A stretch of 64,000 nt of DNA from Aporrectodea caliginosa (Eukaryota; Annelida; Clitellata; Crassiclitellata; Lumbricidae): NCBI GenBank assembly GCA_020284085.1, contig JACEVL010000130.1:1448408-1512407 (forward strand). Reading direction: 5' to 3'. The notes under the pieces were generated by a model, which saw nothing but the letters and a program-made list of their open reading frames with translations, did not search any database and was not told where the DNA came from. The stretch's first letter is position 1; each line of letters begins with the position of its first letter. The position numbers and the translations under genes were made by a program. This document shows, piece by piece, positions 56,084-64,000 of the stretch.

Positions 56084-56255
56084 GACGTAAGTAGGACTTT
56101 TCGTTTGGGGGGGAGGGCTTTAAGTTTTGAACATGGCCATTGCGGTAGCCCGAGCCTATAGTGGAGCCGGGGGTTTGATTCATTTTTAAGGGCTTCAGAT
56201 TCGTTTGGGGCTTAAGCCCCCCCCAAGTCCAACGCTAGTTACGTCCCTCACGCTC
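56084..56255. mobile_element. Short MITE with GTGACGTAAGTAG ends
   Basis: Left CAGTGACGTAAGTAGGAC and right GCTAGTTACGTCCCTCACG are rough inverted repeats; the interior is G- and C-run rich (GGGGGGGAGGGC, GCCCCCCCCAAG). Resembles the termini of the hAT at 37892. Target-site duplication unclear. Confidence 0.5.
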
Positions 56256-56464
56256 ACACCCATTCCAAATATACCGGAGGGTTCTTTCATGGGGGTAAAG
56301 AACACATCTTCCTGCTCGGTCAACACATAACTCAGAGCACACTGAGACACTTCAAACTTCTACCTCCGGTTCATAAGTTCGTGATGCTCCTACAGAACCA
56401 CCTGCCATTGAGTGAGTTCTGTTAGACCCCCTTAAATATTGCGTTTCGTACGTTTTCCCTAGCT

Positions 56465-56640
56465 GATTTTCAGAGTGACTCTATAGAAGTCACGACACAC
56501 ACTGCTAGTGTATTACACTGGAAACCAACGACACACACCACTCGCAGAAAACATTGAAAACACGACACACACTGCTAGTGTATTACACTGGAAACCGACG
56601 ACACACACCTGCCCACACACACACACACACACACATGAAA
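56465..56640. repeat. Direct repeat of about 78 bp plus CA tract
   Basis: ACGACACACACTGCTAGTGT then ATTACACTGGAAACC occurs at about 56492 and again at about 56570, followed by (CA)n at 56613-56635. Confidence 0.8.
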
Positions 56641-56794
56641 AAACTATTTTTGGACCAGATGCTCACCTGGCCATGCTCCACATTCTGTGAAAACCGCGTA
56701 GCTCTAGTGCCAGTGGTTATGAAAATATAAGCTGTCAAAGTCGGTCATGACTTTGCATTACAAATTCGCATGGCATGGAATTACCCCTCTCACA

Positions 56795-56795
56795 C

Positions 56796-56852
<57 letters not shown>
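56795..56852. repeat. (TG)n microsatellite
   Basis: About 55 bp of pure TG. Confidence 0.97.
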
Positions 56853-56853
<1 letters not shown>

Positions 56854-56951
56854 TACGTACTACCAATGCTATCTCTCCTCACAGTGGAGTATCATTCGTA
56901 AGCTGGTTTTATAACTCTACAATGTTGCTAATGTGTCCTGCTCCGGAGCTT

Positions 56952-57028
56952 TCCATTGTCCATTCCATTGTCCATTCCATTGTCCATTCCATTGTCCATT
57001 CCATTGTCCATTCCATTGTCCATTCCAT
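56952..57028. repeat. 12-bp tandem repeat (CATTCCATTGTC)n
   Basis: Six near-perfect units, encoding Ile-Pro-Leu-Ser or Val-His-Ser-Ile in the two open frames. Confidence 0.95.
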
Positions 57029-57055
57029 TCCAATCACTGCTAGCCATCCTGGTCC

Positions 57056-57321
57056 AGCTTCGACTGAACTATTCAACTTGTGGGGTAAGATATCATAGAG
57101 TTGTTAAAACCAGAGCTCTGGTCTGCTCTTGTTTGGCCCCACAACGGATAATATGTCAGAACTTCATCCAACCCTTTGTTTGGCAAGGAATCCGATACAA
57201 AGACTTAAATCTGGCGTCAGTAGACTGCGTTGGTTATGTGTGTCACATGGTTATTGCTGAGAAGCCTTCCCAGGCACCATTTAAAGAATATACCCGAATT
57301 CTGCAATGCTTCATTGACTAA
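57056..57321 (+). CDS. Possible coding exon, protein unknown
   Basis: After an acceptor-like GGTCCAG the frame reads LRLNYSTCGVRYHRVVKT, RALVCSCLAPQRIICQNF, IQPFVWQGIRYKDLNLAS and VDCVGYVCHMVIAEKPSQ, ending ILQCFID at TAA 57319-57321. The mixed hydrophobic and charged composition looks protein-like and the frame is uninterrupted for 88 codons. No family recognised, no upstream exon found. Could be chance or a mobile-element remnant. Confidence 0.3.
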
Positions 57322-57854
57322 CGGTCTAATCCTAGTAAAAGTGTGTGAGCTTTGAGCAAGCAGAGTAACTGTTGCTCAAGGTCCCTCACCGCGTGTACGA
57401 TTCAGAGGGCCTATTGCAATAAAATGCAATTCGACGTTGGATCGTAAACGCTCAGTGTTGTTTCTGAGCTAGTTGTACCTGCCACGTAGCTACCCTTGTA
57501 TGTGGGCAAGATGATTTTATGATCATCATCATGAACACCATCATGATCATCGACATCATCATCGTTTTCCTTGTCCGTCCACTGCGCACTTGATCCTTTT
57601 GCTTTCACCTTCCTGCCTCTATGCGCGAGAGCAAACTTTAAAAAAATTAATAGACGCGATATAGTCCGGCCCAGAGAAGAATTTGATAAGGACTGTGTAA
57701 AACTGCTGAAATTTTTATTTCATATACAACAGTTTACGTCAACTGTAGTCTGCGTGACAACCGTCATCTGCAGTTTTTCCTTGGCCTTGTTGCTTTCCGT
57801 GCATAATTCTACGCCACCGCGGTACAGAGAAAAAATCTGAATCTGTACTTGAAT
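57322..57854. other. No gene seen
   Basis: Contains an ATCATGATCATC-rich stretch near 57515-57565 and a short open frame 57571-57840 of no recognisable type. Confidence 0.45.
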
Positions 57855-57990
57855 TTCATTCATTCATTCATTCGTTCTGAGAATTTATATAGCGCCCCTT
57901 CAAGGAACCTACGCAGAGGCGCTCCCAGCCCAGCCACGGCTAAACAGAGAAGACCTTCAGGGAAGATCGCTCCTGGAAATATTCATGGAA
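57855..57990 (-). mobile_element. SINE 3' part with (ATTC)n tail
   Basis: (CATT)n then AATTTATATAGCGCCCCTTC, ACGCAGAGGCGCTCCC and CCCAGCCACGGCTAAACAGA, matching the left half of the pair at 33006-33110. Confidence 0.85.
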
Positions 57991-58620
57991 TTGTCCTTCT
58001 CAGTTTACCATTAATGAGTTTGCGTTAGCCTACGCGTTTATTCTTTGTTTATGCTGCGAATTTTTTACGTTTCGGGTTTCGGTGTTTTCTTCGTCGCATA
58101 TCATCTCATCCTATGTGACTGATGTATAACGTGAGCTGGGCTTCCTGATATACGGTCGAGTGTCGGATCAACGGACCTACTAACTAACATCGTCTACAGC
58201 CAGGTAATATTCCTCTCGGCCGCAAGGAGTATCACCTGGTCTTTGGTTTGACCTCGACAGTCAGTCGCTGGTGGCGCTTCGATTTACCGACCGACCGACG
58301 ATGGATGCCTGTTCTACGTGCGCCTGACGTCTCGATGAATAGCCGGGAATTCGTCATCTTCCATAAGAGAATGGTTGATGGTAGCGTGATCGTGTGCTGC
58401 GAGCACAAGTAACTGTCGCCTGTCGTCACTGCACTCTGTCGACGACGCAGAAACTCATCTTTCAACTTTGGATGGGAATCTGTTTGTTAGGATTCACGTG
58501 TGTGCGTTTGTGTGTGTGTGTGTGTGTGTGTGCCCGTAACTCCTTTAGTCTCATGTGTATCGTTTTGCAGCTTTTGCTAACCGATAAAGCTCCAGTTCTA
58601 TTGACATTCAGCATCAGTTA
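57991..58620. other. No gene seen
   Basis: Includes a (TG)n tract at 58510-58532. Frames at 58232-58465 (minus) and 58394-58621 (plus) are unrecognisable. Confidence 0.45.
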
Positions 58621-58624
58621 GGCT

Positions 58625-58705
58625 AGTCCTGAGAACTCTTCTGGTTAGTGTTTATGAAGTGGCGCTATATAAATTCCAGTTACAATTGCAATTGCAATTT
58701 AAGCC
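58625..58705 (+). mobile_element. SINE 3' end with (AATTGC)n tail
   Basis: GAAGTGGCGCTATATAAATT then CAGTTACAATTGCAATTGC. Another tail variant of the same 3'-end family. Confidence 0.7.
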
Positions 58706-58929
58706 AAGTTTCTAATGGAAACACGATTCTCAAACTATAACCCCTCGGACCCCATTGCACGGGGTCAGAGGGGTTAGTGCCTCGATTGAGTGCCTGATCC
58801 CGGTAACCCCAAATGAAATTCTTTTACATGGCACATAGCGTTAGATTAGAAAAGACTATTTTTCATCTATAACTTTAGTTATTATCTGCAACGGAGCAGA
58901 TAACAGATGAAGTTAAGAAATCTGCTATT

Positions 58930-59005
58930 TTAAGCGCTCGTGAACAAGCCGGTGCCTTGCGCTTGGCTTTCGAGTGGAATTTTGTGATTACGATTACGAT
59001 TATTT
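58930..59005 (+). mobile_element. LINE 3' tail
   Basis: GCCGGTGCCTTGCGCTTGGC, TTTCGAGTGGAATTTTGTG, then ATTACGATTACGATTA. Matches the tail of the LINE fragment in element A (36325-36390). Confidence 0.65.
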
Positions 59006-59899
59006 CATTTTGTTTGATGCATGGGGATTGTATATTTGCTTAAGAAGCCTGTGATTTTCTGCATTACTCGAAATGCTAAGCGTTTCAACGTTAATGTTTC
59101 TTATGCATAATAAATGCGTTGAAGCAGAACGTGAATTGTGTCCAGAGGAACAACCCATTTGGGAACTTGCGACGGTCGCATGCCCATCGTCGGAAACTGT
59201 GGACACTTTGCACCTTTTCTCCTGATCTGCGTGCATCCAACCAAAGTTTCACAAATCCAAGTCTGGACACAGAGAGAAGCATTGAGTATTCTGTTGGCAT
59301 AATGCGAAATTTATAGCTGGTCTTGTTTGGATTGCATTGGTTGGCTTATAATGGCAATGGCGTGCTCATCTGTTTAGCGGTTACTCTGTTGAGTGATAGC
59401 AGTTTCGCGATTTCTACGTCACTTGATGCTAGAGCGCTGTGAACTTATCGATCAAAGCCAGCTGTGTTCCGCTTCAGAAGTAGCGCGGCCATTGGAGATG
59501 TTTTCTATCTCTCTCTGCCTTACTGACTGCGCTCAGCGAACTATACGCCTAGTGTGGCCATAGGTCGTCATGTGTTATAGAGCGCAATGGGTCATGACTA
59601 ACCTCCAGACACTTTTGGGAAAAAATAAAGTTACTTTATTTCCAATCTATAGACCATAGTTGGTCTACATGTTTGTTATCCAGACAGATTAATTAATTAT
59701 TTAAAAATCAACAATATTTCTTGAACTTGACAACGAAAGCGATATTTGTTGTTGAAATTTTAGGCAGTTGCTTTTGCTTGGCATTCTTCGTATACCTTGG
59801 AGAAAATTACATATCTGCCTTTTACAGTTCTATTTTAAACACGAGGAAACTGAATTCGAACTTCTACAGTAGTTCGCATTTCAATATCTCCTAAGGAAA
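59006..59899. other. No gene seen
   Basis: Ordinary sequence without supported open frames. Confidence 0.45.
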
Positions 59900-60250
59900 T
59901 GCGTGGCAAATTGTGGCCTCCGCCACGGAGAGGAAAAATGCCAAACACTGTGCTCTTTTAGACAGGCACTCTTTCGTGCCTCTAGCCTTTGAGACCTTAG
60001 GACCAATCAACATCACTGGCAAAAACGTTTTATCAGACCTTGACCGCAACCTGACGCTGTCCACAGGAGACAGCTGCAGAGAGACCTGTGTCTTGTTGCA
60101 ACCTATCTCTATCCAACGGTTTAACTCGGTGGCTTTTCGTAGCGGAGCCGGATCTAGGGGAGACGTAGCCTTCCAGACAACCCTGTGTATCTCTATTTTG
60201 TCTCCAAACAAGTTTTTGTAAAACCCGAGGGATCATGTCTACCTCGGGTA

Positions 60251-60330
<80 letters not shown>
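59900..60330 (+). pseudogene. Non-LTR reverse transcriptase C-terminal fragment with (AAT)n tail
   Basis: Frame 59913-60221 reads ERKNAKHCALLDRHSFVPLA, FETLGPINITGKNVLSDLD, and ISIQRFNSVAFRSGAG. The pattern (K..KY..L...Y.FVPLAFETxGP ... LxQRISIxxxRGNA) is the C-terminus found in reverse-transcriptase-like ORFs of invertebrate LINEs. After the frame, GTAAATAATAATAAT runs into (AAT)n to 60330, the element's tail. Confidence 0.75.
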
Positions 60331-60333
<3 letters not shown>

Positions 60334-60405
60334 TAATAAGTAATAAAAAATAAATAAACCTATCATGATACTGATAATGATAATGATGATGATGATGTTG
60401 ATGAT

Positions 60406-60440
60406 GATAACATAACATAACATAACATAACATAACATAT
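60406..60440. repeat. (AACAT)n short array
   Basis: Six to seven ATAAC units: the 3' tail of the minus-strand LINE that starts here. Confidence 0.9.
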
Positions 60441-60960
60441 TTTATTCAGCAACCAACTTAAAATACAGGTCGTAAGTACATGAAACTGTTTTCGAGATTT
60501 GTCGGTATGCCCAGGAGACCCAAAAGGGGCCGAAGGTCCCGCAAGCCAGGGCCACCTGAGACAAATTAGTTAACAGAAAGCATTACGGCCGACTATGATA
60601 ATTCACAAACTAGGCAATATATTCTTAACTATCTTAACTAAACAAATTAGAAATTAAAGAAAATTAAAGAAAACTAAGAAAAATTAGAGATTATGCACAT
60701 AATATGATGACATAGCTTGCACAGTGCACACTCCCCTTACGGTGACCATGCAGGTCATCCCCTCTTATGAGTGTGTTAGGTTCCTCGTTGGATGTGGGTA
60801 GAAAGTTTACGTTTAAACAGCTGGAGGGAAGGTAGTGAACGAATATCGGGAGGAATACTGTTCCATGCTCTTGGACCTGCACATTTTATTGATACTATAT
60901 TATTATTGGTACGAGCAAACGGGATGTAATATGGCTTGAAGTTTCTCGAGCTGATGATGA
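60441..60960 (-). pseudogene. LINE 3' end: reverse transcriptase C-terminus and 3' UTR
   Basis: Minus strand from 60960: FKPYYIPFARTNNNIVSIKC, AGPRAWNSIPPDIRSLPSLQ, LFKRKLSTHIQRG then stop at 60776. WNSIPxxIRxxxSLxxFKxxLKTH is the conserved C-terminus of CR1/L2/Jockey-like LINEs. The 3' UTR of about 340 bp ends TTTTAAGTTGGTTGCTG then AATAAAATATGTTATG. The coding part is open but 5' truncated at the trinucleotide array. Confidence 0.85.
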
Positions 60961-60993
60961 TGTTTCTCGAGCTGATGATGATGATGATGTTGT

Positions 60994-61060
<67 letters not shown>

Positions 61061-61074
61061 GATGATGATGATGC

Positions 61075-61165
<91 letters not shown>
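60961..61165. repeat. (GAT)n microsatellite
   Basis: About 200 bp of GAT units abutting the truncated 5' side of the LINE fragment. Poly-Met and poly-Ile frames only. Confidence 0.97.
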
Positions 61166-61227
61166 ATTCATATTCATATTCATAATGAAGATAAGGATAG
61201 CAATAATAATCTAATAATAATCTAAAC

Positions 61228-62389
61228 TATCTCAACTATAAGGCTGAAAGTCTGTATCTATTTGTCTGTCCCACAAAAAACTCTCGATTGCAACACTATT
61301 ATCCATATGACATTTTTACTAGGGCTGGGCATTTAACGCGTTATTAACGCAATTAATGCGTTAATTAATTAACGCGATTAAATGTTTTAACGCAGTAACT
61401 CCCTTCTTTGTACAGTCATAGTTACTGCGTTTTGGCTTTTTAGGGCAGTATATATAGCGCATCAACGTTTTACTAGGGCTGGGCATTTAACGCGTTATTA
61501 ACGCGATTAATGCGTTAATTAATTAACGCGATTAAATTTTTTTAACGCAGTTAACGCGATTGTCATTGCGCCCAATTATTTTCTAGCAATGCGCTAAACA
61601 ATTCTTTATAAAACCGCTCAATTTAAACTTTAAACTTTGGAGTAAAAACCCAAAAAGTAAAAACAAGTAGTAAAAGCATGTTTGCTTTTTGTTTATTGAC
61701 TGCAAGGATTTATATAGCGCATATTCAACGTAACTACTCAGAGTCGGTAGAGTAGCTGTATTGTGACATGCGTTAAAAATTAATCGCGTTATTAAAAATT
61801 TTAATCGCGCGATTAATTTCGATTAAAAATTTTAATCGTTGCCCACCCCTAAATTTTTACACAACGTTCTCCTGAGAATTTTCTAGGTCAACGCAACTAT
61901 TTTCAGTTCAAAATGTAGTTTTGATTCCGAGATACGAACATTTTAAGTTCACATATTATGTCTACATTCAAACCCGTGACAAATCAACCCCGCCATTTCT
62001 CTTTACGGACCACGTCATACGAAAGCGGGACTAACTTTGAAAATCAAGCGGGAACTATATGTAGGGTAGCTAATACACGACAGCCTTGGGAAAAAACCAG
62101 GCCGGAACCTTGGAATACACGAAAGCTTGGAACAAAAGCAGGGCGAAGCCCTGAAAAAGTAATTTTAGTAAGTCACATGATAATAGAAAGGTAGGAATAC
62201 ACGAAAGCCTTGGGAATAACCAGGGCGAAGCCCTGAAAAATACGGCGGACTCGGCAGTTGACAACGCTCAATGCCTATTATTGTTAGCGCATTATACTCT
62301 TATTACATTTAATCAGTGACCTGAAAACCGAAACCGTGAAAAATTACGCCTGGGAGAAAACCAGGGCGAAGCCGGACACCCGCGCTAGT
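61228..62389 (+). mobile_element. Probable non-autonomous Helitron
   Basis: The right end ACCAGGGCGAAGCCGGACAC then CCGCGCTAGT matches the Helitron pattern: a GC-rich hairpin shortly before CTAGT (CTRR-T). Two further hairpins CAGGGCGAAGCCCTG lie at 62142-62157 and 62222-62237. The left part has GTCTGTATCTATTTGTCTGT, a style common near Helitron 5' ends. No Rep/helicase gene. A hAT-like element (61320-61852) splits it. The left limit is approximate. Confidence 0.5.
61320..61852. mobile_element. hAT-like element with AACGCGATTAA arrays
   Basis: TAGGGCTGGGCATTTAACGC at the left and CGTTGCCCACCCCTAA at the right; duplication ATTTTTAC at 61312-61319 and 61853-61860. Arrays of TTAACGCGATTAATGCGTTA-type words at both ends. 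The left end is itself duplicated (second TAGGGCTGGGCATTTAACGC at about 61473). Confidence 0.82.
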
Positions 62390-63492
62390 AATAATTTAAC
62401 AAAATAATAATTAGAATAATAATGTACAACAAGTATGCTTTATCTAGCAATTTGAAAATCAGTATTATCTGCGTATGAGTACGCAGTATGATATTGATGA
62501 TAATAATGTCGATGATAAATGACCAAAACGACACTGACAAATTATTTTATTAGGAATATCAGCAGCCAGTAAATACCTAAATAAATTGAGATTACGAAGT
62601 TTTAATAAATTTAAATATTGAAATTTAAGAAAAATAAACTAGTATTTAGTATTATATTTTATAGTTAGCATTACATTTTTAAATTACTGAGGTCAATTTA
62701 TTGAATTGAATGTTCAAACCTTTCACGTCAATTAAGCCGATATCAATGGTTGTTTCCTGGAGTCCAGACAGACAGTTTCCGCCTGATGATGTCAGCTAAT
62801 ATGGCAGAATATCCGTTGAAGGGCAATTAACACCATTAACGCCAATTAATGGTAAAGCCCTGTAGCAATTTACCCTCGCTGTGTCAATTCGTCTAATCTA
62901 ATATCGCTGATTGTCCTAATTCCGTTCTACCAAGCCACCCTTTTTCCAAAGGTCAACTGCATTCTGGATTTCGATCAGCAGCCACCTTAGACGAAGTCTG
63001 TCGTTCTCTCAGCAGATGCCTAAGCCGCATCTCAGCTGCCGGGTTGAGGATGGAGGATGACGGCTGTGCGGCACCGTCATCATCATCACCACCAACAGAT
63101 ATTCTCAGCGTCAATCGCGCATGCGCAAGAGCTTCTATCCTTGACGAAAGTCTTATTTCTATACGCTTTCTGCGATGGAGAGATTATGAGGAGTGCATCG
63201 GCAGAATTCATATGTCACGAACACACACGCACAAACACAGAGATGCATAATCTATCGATGCCAATCATCGAATGCGCTGCTGCTGCTGACGTTTCTGCCC
63301 TCGGCTGCTGCTGCTGCTGCTGATGCTGTTGCTACGACGACCGAATTCGGCAGAATCAGAGATGAATTCATCTCTCAAAATGTGCTTATGAAAAGACGAT
63401 ATATCTGCTATGCATTGATACCAGTATCACAGGTTGCTGTTGTTCTTTCTGTTACCGGTACTACCCTCTACTGCTACTGATGGTGATGACGA
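62390..63492. other. No confident gene
   Basis: AT-rich to 62750, then less so. Frames at 63044-63250 and 63057-63323 overlap a GCTGCTGCT run (63275-63330) and have no recognisable domain. No splice-supported exon found. Confidence 0.4.
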
Positions 63493-63912
63493 CTAGGGAA
63501 AGGAAGGGTCGATTAATCGGCCGGAAATCGGTTCGGGCCGGATTTTTCACTAATCGGCATTAATCGGAATCGGTGGATCCCAAGACTCCAAGGTTCCATA
63601 TACCAAAGAAGTTATATTTTTGGCCCAAAACAATTTCTTCTTTCATTAATACAGAAATATTAACCTGTTTTGGCGACTTCCTGCGGTAATCTTTAATCTT
63701 TATCATTGAAAATCCGTGTAAAATAATGAAATAGTTCAGTGACAGTGAATAAACTCTCGTTTGAATTATCTCTTCGTTTAGCTTTAATTATTATAGCTTT
63801 GCATATGAAAATAAATATTGTTGATTAATCGGATCGAATCCGGATTCGGCCAAATATCCGGTTACTATCCGGAATCGGAAAACGGTAAAAATGCCAATCG
63901 GCCATTCCCTAG
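63493..63912. mobile_element. 420-bp element with ATTAATCGG / AATCCGG arrays
   Basis: Left CTAGGGAAAGGAAGGGTCG and right CGGCCATTCCCTAG are inverted at CTAGGGAA. Left words ATTAATCGGCC, TAATCGGCATTAATCGG; right words ATTAATCGGATCG, AATCCGGATTCGG, TATCCGGAATCGG. Target-site duplication not clear. Same architecture as the elements at 27880, 52785 and 61320. Confidence 0.65.
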
Positions 63913-64000
63913 TGGCGATTGTAACGTAGGCTATGTCCTTGTGACCTCACAAAAATCGTACAGTAACGTGAGTAAGATCCAACTCTCAGGTCATAAGGTA

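Overview
This is nuclear DNA from an animal, most likely a marine invertebrate. Evidence: spliced genes with GT-AG introns, an ETS-domain transcription factor, a class A peptide GPCR, tRNA-derived SINEs, CR1/L2-like LINE 3' ends, several hAT transposons with 8-bp target-site duplications, a probable Helitron end, and abundant microsatellites. Nothing bacterial, organellar or viral was seen. The phylum cannot be fixed from the window alone. Most of the sequence is repeat-derived, with few genes.

Layout. 0-3 kb, minus strand: the first two coding exons of a possible SET/KMT5A-like gene (1274-1212 and 464-356), the first lying in a dispersed first-exon cassette; upstream of it, a compact acidic gene with a TATA box (2709-2346). 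5-6 kb: two inverted retroelement tails enclosing a degenerate tandem array rich in TGACGTCA sites. 10.5-20.8 kb, plus strand: a predicted three-exon FEV/Pet-1-type ETS gene (coding exons 11503-11614, 15462-15536, 19372-19991; poly(A) signal near 20752) with a 15-bp minisatellite in intron 2. 23.6-25.8 kb: a small predicted two-transmembrane gene (plus strand) convergent with an intronless GPCR gene (minus strand). 26-34 kb: SINEs, microsatellites, an 876-bp element with GTCTC arrays, and a 2.3-kb 17-bp minisatellite with a 511-bp higher-order period. 34.3-46.4 kb: two near-identical copies (A1, A2) of a long-inverted-repeat DNA transposon, each carrying the same LINE fragment, hairpin element and hAT insertion inside a ruined transposase. 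50.4-54.7 kb: two sibling hAT elements, one encoding a miniature zinc-finger plus dimerisation protein; a third element is nested in the second. 55.4 kb: an orphan single-exon gene. 59.9-61 kb: fragments of two LINEs. 61.2-62.4 kb: a probable Helitron interrupted by another hAT-like element. 63.5-63.9 kb: one more short-motif transposon.

The host genes do not form an obvious pathway. The FEV-like factor would be a nuclear regulator (serotonergic-neuron selector in vertebrates) and the GPCR a neuropeptide receptor, so both may be neural, but that link is inference. The most unusual content is in the mobile elements: sibling hATs whose subterminal repeat word has been swapped, a possible natural transposase repressor, evidence that element A moved after its transposase was broken, and a duplicated promoter-plus-first-exon cassette. 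All calls come from reading the sequence; no database search was run.
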